Of a DNA stretch of 9,536 nucleotides, positions 1-6,418 are shown in pieces. Each line of letters opens with the position of its first letter. Position 1 is the first letter of the stretch. A model generated the notes under the pieces. It did no database searches. It saw only the letters and a program-made list of their open reading frames with translations, and was not told the DNA's origin. Both the position numbers and the translations under genes were made by a program. This DNA comes from an uncultured Chloroflexota bacterium (lineage in GTDB: Bacteria > Chloroflexota > Anaerolineae > Anaerolineales > Anaerolineaceae), in NCBI GenBank assembly GCA_902795255.1, contig CADBKS010000112.1, positions 1 to 9,536 on the forward strand, read 5' to 3'.

Positions 1-64
1 GGATTCGAACCTCCGACTTCTTGCACCCCATGCAAGCGCGCTAGCCGGGCTGCGCCATGCCCCG
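1..64 (-). tRNA. tRNA-Pro (anticodon GGG), 3' end cut by window edge
   Basis: Read on the minus strand from 64, the sequence folds as a tRNA: acceptor 5' strand CGGGGCA, T8 and G9, a GCGC/GCGC D stem, an anticodon stem CTTGC/GCAAG around the loop ATGGGGT (anticodon GGG, G at position 37), a variable region AAGTC, and a T arm starting GGAGG with loop TTCGAAT. The window ends inside the 3' strand of the T stem, so the acceptor 3' strand and any encoded CCA are not visible. The anticodon reads CCC and CCU proline codons. The opening acceptor and D-arm sequence is also typical of bacterial tRNA-Pro. Confidence 0.95.
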
Positions 65-75
65 TACATCATTGT

Positions 76-103
76 ATTATACACGGATTCGGAAAAAACG
101 CAA
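76..103 (-). promoter_or_regulatory. Promoter of tRNA-Pro
   Basis: On the minus strand a perfect -10 TATAAT (76-81) is preceded by TTGCGT (98-103; 4 of 6 to TTGACA) with a 16-base spacer. Transcription would start about 5-6 bases before the mature tRNA 5' end at 64, as expected for a short tRNA leader. Confidence 0.75.
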
Positions 104-152
104 TTCTTTCCGTGAAATTTATGTCATCTGGACACTCAAAAATCCATTTTTG

Positions 153-161
153 TGCGATAAT
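153..161 (+). promoter_or_regulatory. Possible extended -10 promoter for the phosphodiesterase gene
   Basis: TGCGATAAT contains a TG extension one base before GATAAT (156-161). No good -35 lies at 16-18 bases; TGGACA (129-134) is 21 bases away, which is too far. Transcription from here would give a leader of about 90 bases containing a small hairpin (CGGGA 219-223 with TCCCG 232-236) just ahead of the ribosome binding site. This is only a candidate. Confidence 0.35.
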
Positions 162-260
162 AGAAGTGCGCTTTTTTAGCTGAGGCAGCGGGAAACATAC
201 ATGATGCTTCCGTGAGAGCGGGACAAATCAATCCCGGTGTTTTCCGGAGATGGGGTGAAT

Positions 261-1028
261 ATGGAGATCTTTGCACACAGAGGTTATTCCTCACAATATC
301 CTGAAAATACGATGACTGCTTTCCGTAAGGCACTGGAAGCCAAAGCGGACGGTATTGAGATGGACGTGCGCCTGACTTTTGACGGTCATGTCGTGATCAT
401 GCATGATCCGACAGTTGACCGCACGACGAACGGCAAGGGAAAGGTCCGCGAGCTGAATCTCTCGGAGATCCTTTCGCTGGACGCTGGCATCAAAAAGGGC
501 GTTGTTTTTGAAAATGAACGAGTCCCGATGCTGGAGCAGGTCTTTGCCGAACTCGGCCGCAAGCTCCTGCTGAACATTGAGCTGTGCAATTATGAAGAGG
601 CGGATGACAGAATGCTTGCCGAAGCGGTCGTGGAATTGATCGAAAAGTATAACCTGGTGGATTCGGTGATCATTTCCTCTTTCCGTTTCAATAACCTGGT
701 CTACGTCAAGGATAAGAATCCCGGGATCTCCTGCGGGCTGCTGGCCAGCGCGGGGCTGAAGGGTTTCTTTGCGCGGAAACTGCTGAACCATTCGGTCTCC
801 GTAGACGCGCTTCATCCGTATTATACGGATGTCAGCGCCGGACTCGTGCGCGGTGAACAGCAGTGCGGCAGAAAGGTCCGTGTCTGGACCGTAAACGACC
901 TGAAGGAGATCCGCCGTCTGGACGAAATGGGTGTCGACGCTGTCTTTACGGATGATCCGCTGGCGGTCAGGGAGTTTTACGCGAGCGAAAAGCTCCTGGA
1001 ACAGGGCGTTATGCCGGGCGAAGCCTGA
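261..1028 (+). CDS. Glycerophosphodiester phosphodiesterase (GDPD family, UgpQ-like)
   Basis: Predicted 255-residue cytoplasmic enzyme that hydrolyses glycerophosphodiesters to sn-glycerol 3-phosphate and an alcohol, recycling phospholipid headgroups. The family motifs are seen in order: AHRG (residues 5-8, catalytic His6), PENT (14-17), EMDV (33-36, metal ligands Glu33 and Asp35), HDP (48-50, catalytic His48), NIEL (105-108, Glu107 metal ligand), WTVN (209-212) and FTDDP (229-233). The length is normal for bacterial single-domain members, and there is no signal peptide or membrane segment, so it probably acts inside the cell. The ATG at 261 is preferred over the in-frame ATG at 237: homology starts immediately at MEIFAHRG, and GGAG (246-249) and GGGGTG (252-257) lie upstream. 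The gene stands alone, divergent from the tRNA and closed by its own terminator. The family call is firm, but the exact substrate cannot be read from the sequence. Confidence 0.93.
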   Translation: MEIFAHRGYSSQYPENTMTAFRKALEAKADGIEMDVRLTFDGHVVIMHDPTVDRTTNGKGKVRELNLSEILSLDAGIKKGVVFENERVPMLEQVFAELGRKLLLNIELCNYEEADDRMLAEAVVELIEKYNLVDSVIISSFRFNNLVYVKDKNPGISCGLLASAGLKGFFARKLLNHSVSVDALHPYYTDVSAGLVRGEQQCGRKVRVWTVNDLKEIRRLDEMGVDAVFTDDPLAVREFYASEKLLEQGVMPGEA

Positions 1029-1060
1029 GCGGCGTTCCGGACCGGCTGATATAAATACAG

Positions 1061-1091
1061 ACAGAGCTGCCTGTGTGCGGCTCTGTTTTTT
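1061..1091 (+). terminator. Intrinsic terminator of the phosphodiesterase gene
   Basis: The arms 1061-1070 (ACAGAGCTGC) and 1077-1086 (GCGGCTCTGT) form a 10-bp stem with one G-U pair and a 6-base loop, followed directly by a T run (1087-1091). It starts 33 bases after the stop codon. Confidence 0.88.
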
Positions 1092-1157
1092 ATTCCGGTT
1101 CCCTGTTCTCCGTGTCCCGGAAATTGCGGAGATGTCCCGCAGAAGACCGCAATCAGA

Positions 1158-1163
1158 TATAAT
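1158..1163 (+). promoter_or_regulatory. Possible -10 element upstream of the membrane-protein gene
   Basis: A perfect TATAAT lies between the preceding terminator and the ATG at 1224, which is where a promoter must be. However, no convincing -35 hexamer is found at 16-18 bases upstream. A second AT-rich candidate is TATATT at 1198-1203. A short GCCGG/CCGGC hairpin (1172-1185) would lie in the leader. Confidence 0.3.
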
Positions 1164-1223
1164 TATCAGATGCCGGGCTGCCGGCCTTTCTGGTATTTAT
1201 ATTATTACGGATCGTTTTGAATC

Positions 1224-3224
1224 ATGAATAAAAGCAAAATCGGAAAAATCATCCTTGTGATCATCCCGATCATTATGGTCGGCTGTCTTGTCTATCTTCC
1301 GCATATCGGTGAGCTCGGGCTCTACCGCGATGACTGGGATAATTATTACAACGCGCTGCGTCACGGCGCGGATTTTCTGAAGGAGCACTATCAGGCGGAC
1401 CGTCCGGCGGACGGCATTCTGCTGGCGGAATTTTTCAGGATATTCGGTACAAATACAAGCGCTTATCTTGTTTATAACCTTGTCTGCAGGATCCTCGGGA
1501 GCGTATTCTTCGCGCTGGCGCTGCTGGCCCTGATCCCGCACAGACCTGAAATTCCGGCTGCTGCCGGGATCTTTGCCCTTATTTTTCCGGGTTTTCTGGA
1601 ACAGACCATGGGCTTTGCTTATATCCCGCACCAGACCGCGCTCTGCTGTTTTATGCTCTCCCTGCTGCTGACGGTACCGGTGCTGGAATGCCGGAACCGC
1701 TTCGCGGCGGGTCTGTCGGCTCTGTTCTCGGTCGCGCTGGCATTTATCAATATGGTCCTGATGGAATACTACATCGGGATGGAGGTCTACCGGCTTCTGC
1801 TGATCTTTCTCCTGCTCCGCAAAAAAGGGTGCCGCGGGGGAAGGCTTCTGCTGAAGACGCTGCTCGGATATCTGCCCTGGATGATCTGTATCCTGGGCTT
1901 TGTTTACTGGCGGGTCTTTCTTTTCAGTGCGGAACGGGTCGGTGCGGACCTGATGGGGGACTACATCACGCCGATCCTTGCACATCCGCGTTATGAGATC
2001 GCCTCGATCCTTGTCCGCATCCTGAAAAGCGTATGGAAGCTGTTCGCCGGTGTCTGGTCCGTGCCGGCGATCAATGTGCTGAATGATGTGGCGATGAAAC
2101 CGTTCGTGCGCCAGCTGCTTTCTTCGTTCCTGATCGCGCTGCTGACGGTCGCTTTCATGCTCCCGGCCGCGCTGTCCGATCCGGAAGATCCGGAAAAGGA
2201 TGACGGGGGCGCCCTTTGCGCGAAACTGATCCTGTACGGGTTTTTCAGCGGGTCTGTTGCGATCATCCCGATGATCGTTGCCGGCCGCGACATCAATTTT
2301 TACATTGAGCTGGACCGGTTTTCGCTGGTGGGAATGATCGGCGCGGTCCTTTTCCTCGTGGGGATCCTCCGCTCGATTCGGAAAAACGCGCTTTCCTTCG
2401 GGGTCATCGGGGTACTGATCATGGTTTTTTCTTTCGTTCAGATCCAGAACCGGAACAGCCGGATCGCGCAGTGGCATGAAACGCAGAATTTCTGGCAGCA
2501 GCTGATCTGGCGGGCTCCGATGATCGAAAAGAACACGACGATCACCGCCCACGGGTCGATCCAGATTCAGGAGGACCTGGACGTAAGTATTCCCGCTTCG
2601 CTGATCTATTATCCGAACGAACCGGATCCGGAATATATCCCGATCGGTGCGGAGGTCCTTTATTCCGGCACGGTGCCGAAAATCAAACTCGGCGGTCAGG
2701 AAAGCCGGGAACTGCGGAAGATCATTGTTCAGAAAGATTATCAGAAGCTGCTTGTGCTGACAAAACCGAATTCTTCTTCCTGCCTTCGGGTGATCGACGG
2801 AAACAGGGAACTGTACTCCGAACTGGACGGCTCTGCTGTTTCTGAGGTCGGTGCTTTTTCCAAAACCGGTCTGATCTCCGATCCCGGGTATTCCGCGGAG
2901 ATCCCGTTCTTTCTCGGGAAAGAGGAGGAGCATGGCTGGTGCTATTATTACGAAAAAATGGAACTGGCTCTGCAGATGGATGATTCGGAAACCGCTGCCG
3001 CGCTTGCGGATGAGGCGGCCGAGCAGAACCTGAGACCGGAAGACATCGTTGAATGGGTCCCCGTCATTGATGCCTATTCGCGGGTCGGGCGTTCGGAGGA
3101 AGCAGCGGAAAAATGGATCTTTTTCTGGGAGAATGAATATACGCGCCTGGCTGTCTGTGATTACTTTAAAGCCGCGGATGATCCGGAGACCTATGGACCG
3201 GTGATTGGATCCTTCTGCCGGTAA
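1224..3224 (+). CDS. Polytopic membrane protein, possible GT-C-type glycosyltransferase
   Basis: 666-residue protein of no family I can name with certainty. Visible layout: a transmembrane helix at about 7-25; a first extracytoplasmic loop with the acidic motif YRDDW (Asp36, Asp37) and DRP (59-61); about ten more hydrophobic helices between 86 and 405 (for example 86-105, 138-155, 162-180, 212-233, 298-316, 333-353, 367-383 and 390-405); then a soluble region (410-666). The tail contains a helical, TPR-like stretch at about 570-645. An acidic motif right after the first helix of a multi-helix protein is the hallmark of GT-C glycosyltransferases that use lipid-linked sugars, so a role in envelope glycan transfer is a reasonable inference, not a demonstration. 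The start is weakly supported: only GGA at 1209-1211, 12 bases upstream, resembles a ribosome site, but the first helix follows at once and no better start is seen. It converges with htrA. Confidence 0.8.
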   Translation: MNKSKIGKIILVIIPIIMVGCLVYLPHIGELGLYRDDWDNYYNALRHGADFLKEHYQADRPADGILLAEFFRIFGTNTSAYLVYNLVCRILGSVFFALALLALIPHRPEIPAAAGIFALIFPGFLEQTMGFAYIPHQTALCCFMLSLLLTVPVLECRNRFAAGLSALFSVALAFINMVLMEYYIGMEVYRLLLIFLLLRKKGCRGGRLLLKTLLGYLPWMICILGFVYWRVFLFSAERVGADLMGDYITPILAHPRYEIASILVRILKSVWKLFAGVWSVPAINVLNDVAMKPFVRQLLSSFLIALLTVAFMLPAALSDPEDPEKDDGGALCAKLILYGFFSGSVAIIPMIVAGRDINFYIELDRFSLVGMIGAVLFLVGILRSIRKNALSFGVIGVLIMVFSFVQIQNRNSRIAQWHETQNFWQQLIWRAPMIEKNTTITAHGSIQIQEDLDVSIPASLIYYPNEPDPEYIPIGAEVLYSGTVPKIKLGGQESRELRKIIVQKDYQKLLVLTKPNSSSCLRVIDGNRELYSELDGSAVSEVGAFSKTGLISDPGYSAEIPFFLGKEEEHGWCYYYEKMELALQMDDSETAAALADEAAEQNLRPEDIVEWVPVIDAYSRVGRSEEAAEKWIFFWENEYTRLAVCDYFKAADDPETYGPVIGSFCR

Positions 3225-3243
3225 TGCCGCAGCACTGTTCCCG

Positions 3244-3280
3244 AAAAAATGGTACACATGTACCTGATACAGGTGTACCA
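3244..3280 (-). repeat. Hairpin repeat copy 1 (deleted right arm), terminator-like on the minus strand
   Basis: Left arm GTACACATGTACCTG (3252-3266), loop ATA (3267-3269), right arm starting CAGGT (3270-3274) and then GTACCA (3275-3280). The left arm matches the left arm of the copy at 5226-5258 at 13 of 15 bases without gaps, and the ATA loop and following CAGGTG are identical. The right arm lacks the six bases needed to pair fully, leaving ACATGT bulged between 5-bp and 6-bp stems. On the minus strand the hairpin is followed by six T residues (3244-3249 on the plus strand are A), so it could act as a second terminator behind htrA. Confidence 0.7.
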
Positions 3281-3357
3281 AATCCGGGCGTCTGATCGCA
3301 CAGGACCCGGGAAAACCGTCCCCTGCCGGGGCTGGAACATACAGGCTGATGGGAAAT

Positions 3358-3387
3358 AAAAAACCGGCCGGTTCATGAACCGGCCGG
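3358..3387 (-). terminator. Strong intrinsic terminator of htrA, probably bidirectional
   Basis: Positions 3364-3387 form a perfect 24-base GC-rich palindrome with centre CATG. Read on the minus strand it is followed by six T residues (3358-3363) and more AT, 22 bases after the htrA stop. Read on the plus strand the tail is CTGTTTATTATTTTTC, so it may also stop transcription arriving from the convergent membrane-protein gene, which has no other U-tailed hairpin after its stop. Confidence 0.88.
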
Positions 3388-3408
3388 CTGTTTATTATTT
3401 TTCAGATC

Positions 3409-5013
3409 TTATCTTGCCAGGGTGTTGCCGAGGGTCAGACGGACCTCTTCGATCTCGCCGTCACGGATAATGGTGAGGGTCACACGTTCACCCGGAAGGT
3501 GGGCAGCGATCTCGGCTTTCAGCGAGTCGATCGAGGAGACTTCGACGTCATCGATCATGGTGATGATATCGTTTTCTTCGATCCCCGCGTCCTGAGCGGC
3601 GCTGTCGTCCATCACGCTGTTGACCAGCACGCCTGTGGTGTCTTCCGGCAGATCCAGTTCTTCAAGAACTTCGGGGGTCAGTTCGGAGATGTACACACCA
3701 AGGGAGGCTTTGCCAGATTCCTGTGCAGGAGCTTCTTCTTCGGTCTGCGTGTTCCCGGCTGCGCGCTGTGCGGCGTTCGGGCGGGCGGCCAGCGTCAGGT
3801 CGATGTCCATTTCCTTACCGTCGCGCAGGACGTGCAGGGTGATGGTGTCGCCGATGGAGGTGTTGGAGCTCAGGTAGGCGATGATGTCATCCATGCCCTT
3901 GACGTCGCGGTCGTTGATCTTCGTGATGATGTCGCCGCCGGCCATGATATAGCTTCCCTTGGCGATCTCCAGCTGTTCGTCGCCGCCTTTGATCCCGGCC
4001 TTTTCGGCAGGGCTGCCGGCTGTGATGGTCTGGATGTAGGCACCGCGCTGATCGTGGTCGAGTTCAAGCTGTTCGTTGATCGCCGGGGTCAGGGCAATAC
4101 CGCTCATGCCGATCCACGGATGCAGATATTCACCGTTTTCGATCAGGGCCGGAACGACACGCTTGACCAGGTTGGACGGGATCGCATAGCCGATGCCTGC
4201 GGAGGAGTAGGAGTAGGAGGAGAATGCCATCACGACACCCACAACTTCACCGTCAGCATTGATGAGGACACCGCCGGAGTTCCCAGGGTTGATGGAGGCA
4301 TCCGTCTGGATGACATCCGGAATGGTGTAGTTGCCGTTTCCGTCATTGGTGCCGACAGCGTAGCTGCGGCCGAGGGCGGAGATGATGCCCTGCGTCATGG
4401 TGCCGGTCTGGCCGAGCGGGTTGCCGATCGCGGCAGCCAGGTCGCCCGGTTTCAGCGCGGCGGAGTCACCCATGGTGACAGGGACCAGGTCGGTCTTCGG
4501 GTTTTCGACTTCCAGAACTGCCAAGTCGCTGTCCGGATCCGCGCCGATTACTTTCGCGTCGCGTTCGATGCCGTCGGAATAGGTGATGGTGATCTCAACA
4601 GCGTCTTCGATCACGTGGTTATTCGTTACGATATGGCCTTCTTCATCCCAGACAAAGCCCGTACCGGATCCGTAGGTCAGCTGCTGTTCCTCTTCTTCAC
4701 TGGGCTGCTGCTCCCGGTCTTCATTCTGGTTGTATTCACGGAAGAAACGTTCGAACTCGGGCCCGAAAATATCGTTCCAGTCGAAATCATATTCATCCAT
4801 CTGGTAAGTCGTACCGCTGTTATCAGCAGCTTTGGCTACATAAATATATACAACAGAGGGGTTGATCGCTTCATACAGATCGGAAAACGAGGCCTTGGCT
4901 TCGTTGATCGCTTCGGTTTTGGCGTCATCGGCGAAGGCGGGCATGACAGCGGCTGTCAGCATGGCCATGATGACGAGAACGAATACAAAAGATAAGGTTT
5001 TTGTTTGCTTCAT
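3409..5013 (-). CDS. htrA: HtrA/DegP-family periplasmic-type serine protease with two PDZ domains
   Basis: 534-residue exported trypsin-like protease for quality control of misfolded envelope proteins. Residues 1-28 form a Sec signal peptide (KQTK basic start, hydrophobic 8-23, likely cleavage after MPAFA). An acidic, Glu/Gln-rich stretch with FERFFREY (about 70-112) resembles the DegP LA-loop region. The protease domain (about 113-290) has an intact triad: His133 in TNNHV, Asp163 in DSDLAVL and Ser246 in GNSGG. PDZ1 spans about 297-410 with a Gly-rich insertion (342-360), followed by a Glu/Ala-rich linker (420-434) and PDZ2 (about 436-530). The layout matches DegP/DegQ (two PDZ domains) rather than one-PDZ, membrane-anchored forms; no lipobox is seen. 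The ATG at 5013 is supported by GAAAGGA (5024-5030). The gene is transcribed alone, with a leader carrying an inverted repeat and a strong terminator behind it. Family assignment is firm; the orthologue within the family is not. Confidence 0.95.
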   Translation of the reverse strand: MKQTKTLSFVFVLVIMAMLTAAVMPAFADDAKTEAINEAKASFSDLYEAINPSVVYIYVAKAADNSGTTYQMDEYDFDWNDIFGPEFERFFREYNQNEDREQQPSEEEEQQLTYGSGTGFVWDEEGHIVTNNHVIEDAVEITITYSDGIERDAKVIGADPDSDLAVLEVENPKTDLVPVTMGDSAALKPGDLAAAIGNPLGQTGTMTQGIISALGRSYAVGTNDGNGNYTIPDVIQTDASINPGNSGGVLINADGEVVGVVMAFSSYSYSSAGIGYAIPSNLVKRVVPALIENGEYLHPWIGMSGIALTPAINEQLELDHDQRGAYIQTITAGSPAEKAGIKGGDEQLEIAKGSYIMAGGDIITKINDRDVKGMDDIIAYLSSNTSIGDTITLHVLRDGKEMDIDLTLAARPNAAQRAAGNTQTEEEAPAQESGKASLGVYISELTPEVLEELDLPEDTTGVLVNSVMDDSAAQDAGIEENDIITMIDDVEVSSIDSLKAEIAAHLPGERVTLTIIRDGEIEEVRLTLGNTLAR

Positions 5014-5032
5014 AATATATTATTCCTTTCTC

Positions 5033-5066
5033 AATGCCGGGGGAGAATGATACGGTTTCCGGCATT
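5033..5066 (-). promoter_or_regulatory. Inverted repeat in the htrA leader, possible operator or RNA hairpin
   Basis: AATGCCGG (5033-5040) and CCGGCATT (5059-5066) are a perfect 8-base inverted repeat separated by 18 bases. The arm nearest the gene ends two bases from the AAAGGA ribosome site (5024-5030). It could be a repressor or activator site, or a leader hairpin affecting ribosome access. It is not the CIRCE sequence. Confidence 0.45.
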
Positions 5067-5067
5067 T

Positions 5068-5160
5068 ATTTTACATTAATTTGAGAATAACACCGAATGA
5101 TTAGAGAAATATAAATATTTTGTAGAAATCGTATCAGTAAATTACTTATAAAAGGCCCCC
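5068..5160 (-). promoter_or_regulatory. AT-rich region likely to hold the htrA promoter
   Basis: This stretch is much more AT-rich than its surroundings. On the minus strand it offers -10-like hexamers TAAAAT (5068-5073) and TATATT (5108-5113). Neither has a good TTGACA-like hexamer at 16-18 bases. The promoter of htrA must be in or near here because the next gene upstream ends at 5384, but I cannot fix the start site. Confidence 0.4.
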
Positions 5161-5190
5161 TTTGTGCTGATATGCACATGGTGACCGTAA

Positions 5191-5324
5191 GAGGGCGCTT
5201 TGCATGGCGCGCCTCGGCTTTTAAAGTACACAGGCACCTGATACAGGTGCCTGTGTACCGGGCTGCTGCCCGATGGATCGCAGTGATTCCGGAATCAATA
5301 TCCGGGAAATGCATCCGGATCCGG
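5191..5324. other. Palindrome cluster in the panE-htrA intergenic region
   Basis: The 5014-5383 gap has no credible gene but is rich in dyad symmetry. In order: GAGGGCGC (5191-5198) with GCGCGCCTC (5207-5215, one bulge); the long hairpin repeat 5226-5258; CGGGC-TGCT-GCCCG (5259-5272); the perfect palindrome TGATTCCGGAATCA (5284-5297); and CCGGATCCGG (5315-5324). Being downstream of panE on the minus strand, it may serve as its 3' end or terminator region. No long T tail follows the hairpins, only TTTAAAA after 5226 on the minus strand. The bases 5325-5383 show nothing recognisable. Confidence 0.55.
5226..5258. repeat. Hairpin repeat copy 2, perfect 15-bp stem with ATA loop
   Basis: GTACACAGGCACCTG (5226-5240), ATA (5241-5243) and CAGGTGCCTGTGTAC (5244-5258) form a perfect 15-bp inverted repeat with a 3-base loop. 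It is related to the element at 3252-3279: 13 of 15 left-arm bases, the loop and CAGGTG are the same. Both copies are intergenic and lie on either side of htrA. No other copy is seen in the window. Confidence 0.85.
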
Positions 5325-5383
5325 CTCGAAGCGTCACCTTTACTTCACATTTCGCTCTTCAACCTGAATGAGACAGAACTGAT

Positions 5384-6418
5384 TTACGGCAGATGCAATT
5401 CGTCCCGCAGTTTTTTCGGGGCATGATCGTATGTGCTCATCGGGAGACTTCCCTGTGCGAGCGCGGTCAGGGTTTCGTAGTAGGCTTTATTGACCGGGGT
5501 CGGGACGCCGGTTTTTTTGCCGTAACGAACGACGGCCCCGTTCAGGAATTCAACTTCGCTTTCTTTTCTTCCAGCGTGGAGATCGATGTAAAAGGAGGGC
5601 ATTTTTCCGCCGCGTCCGCCGCCGACCGCTTTGACCAGGACCGGCCGTGTGATGAATGACGGGAGCCATCTGACAGCGAAGCAGAGGGCTTTGACCGGTA
5701 CGCCCGGGATGTTCACCGGACGGATCCTCAGGGCTTTCATCACCCGCAGGGTCTCCCGGATCTGTTCCATTTCCAGCGCGAATCCGTCCGGGTCCGCGAA
5801 GACCTCCGACGGAGGCATGTTGAAGATCGCCGAAGCTGCATTGGAAAGCAGGTTGGAGATCATTTTGGACCATTTCATCGCCGGCCCGTCTGAAAGCAGT
5901 GCGGCTTTCAGACCCGCTTCGCAGCATTCACGGACAAGTTCCCCGCAGATCGGGTGGGTGTCGGCGATGCCGATGCCGCGCAGTTTCTCGACTTTGATGG
6001 CGCCCTGTTCTCCCCGGCTGATCGCGGTGCAGACACTGCAGGGGATCACTTTGTCCGCTCCGAAGGCCGCCGCGTATTTTTCTTCGTTTTCCACGCCGTT
6101 CTGCAGGCTGAGGATCGCGGGGACCCGGTCGGCAAAGGGTTTCAGCGCGCTGATCACGTCATCCGTATTGAAGCCCTTGACAGCGGTGATGACGAGATCA
6201 AAATCATGCACGGCAAAAGCCTCTTCGGCACTGCCGTAGGCATCGAAGAGCTTCAGGTGGTGTTTTTCGCCATTGATATCTTCAATACGGACCCCGTTCG
6301 CCTTCAGCTGGTCAATAAAACGGGGCTGCTCGACATAAACGAGCGGGTTGCCGATCAGTGCGAGACTGCCGGCGATATACGAGCCGATGGCTCCGGCGCC
6401 GAAACAAAGGATCTTCAT
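5384..6418 (-). CDS. 2-dehydropantoate 2-reductase family protein (PanE/ApbA)
   Basis: 344-residue NADPH-dependent reductase of the ketopantoate reductase fold; the named member reduces 2-dehydropantoate to pantoate in pantothenate/CoA synthesis. Seen: GAGAIG nucleotide-binding loop (7-12), LQNGVENEE (105-113) with Asn107 in the position of the substrate Asn, KWSK (182-185) with Lys185 as the likely catalytic lysine, SNLLSN (188-193), and a C-terminal helical domain with SEVEFLNG (287-294), where Glu288 matches the conserved acid. It is about 40 residues longer than typical PanE (about 300), partly through a segment around 235-275, so another 2-oxoacid may be the substrate. The ATG at 6418 is chosen over an ATG five codons upstream because GGAGG (6423-6427) sits just before it and homology begins with MKILCFGAG. 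Its ATG overlaps the fmt stop (ATGA), which implies translational coupling. Confidence 0.88.
   Translation of the reverse strand: MKILCFGAGAIGSYIAGSLALIGNPLVYVEQPRFIDQLKANGVRIEDINGEKHHLKLFDAYGSAEEAFAVHDFDLVITAVKGFNTDDVISALKPFADRVPAILSLQNGVENEEKYAAAFGADKVIPCSVCTAISRGEQGAIKVEKLRGIGIADTHPICGELVRECCEAGLKAALLSDGPAMKWSKMISNLLSNAASAIFNMPPSEVFADPDGFALEMEQIRETLRVMKALRIRPVNIPGVPVKALCFAVRWLPSFITRPVLVKAVGGGRGGKMPSFYIDLHAGRKESEVEFLNGAVVRYGKKTGVPTPVNKAYYETLTALAQGSLPMSTYDHAPKKLRDELHLP

Noticed and set aside
1..64. tRNA gene as an integration site for a mobile element
   Set aside because: No integrase, no duplicated tRNA 3' end and ordinary chromosomal genes alongside; the tRNA 3' end is outside the window, so nothing supports an attachment site.
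1197..3281. 694-codon open frame on the minus strand, fully antisense to the membrane-protein gene
   Set aside because: Its product is a low-complexity Arg/Asp/Gln/His-rich chain, the expected complement of hydrophobic codons. It has no domain, runs through the intergenic hairpin at 3252-3279, and conflicts with a plus-strand protein that has coherent membrane topology.
3244..3331. CRISPR array or integron attC site from the repeated palindromes
   Set aside because: Only two related hairpins, 2 kb apart, with no regular spacers, and no cas or integrase gene in the window.
3499..4995. 498-codon open frame on the plus strand, antisense to htrA
   Set aside because: The minus strand encodes a full HtrA with triad, signal peptide and PDZ domains. 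The antisense product is Val/Gly/Asp-rich without motifs and arises from codon bias that avoids stops on the opposite strand.
5066..5426. Two short overlapping open frames (5172-5426 plus, 5066-5314 minus) in the htrA-panE gap
   Set aside because: Both run through the hairpin repeat, have no family resemblance and no good ribosome site; the plus-strand one also enters the end of the panE-family gene.
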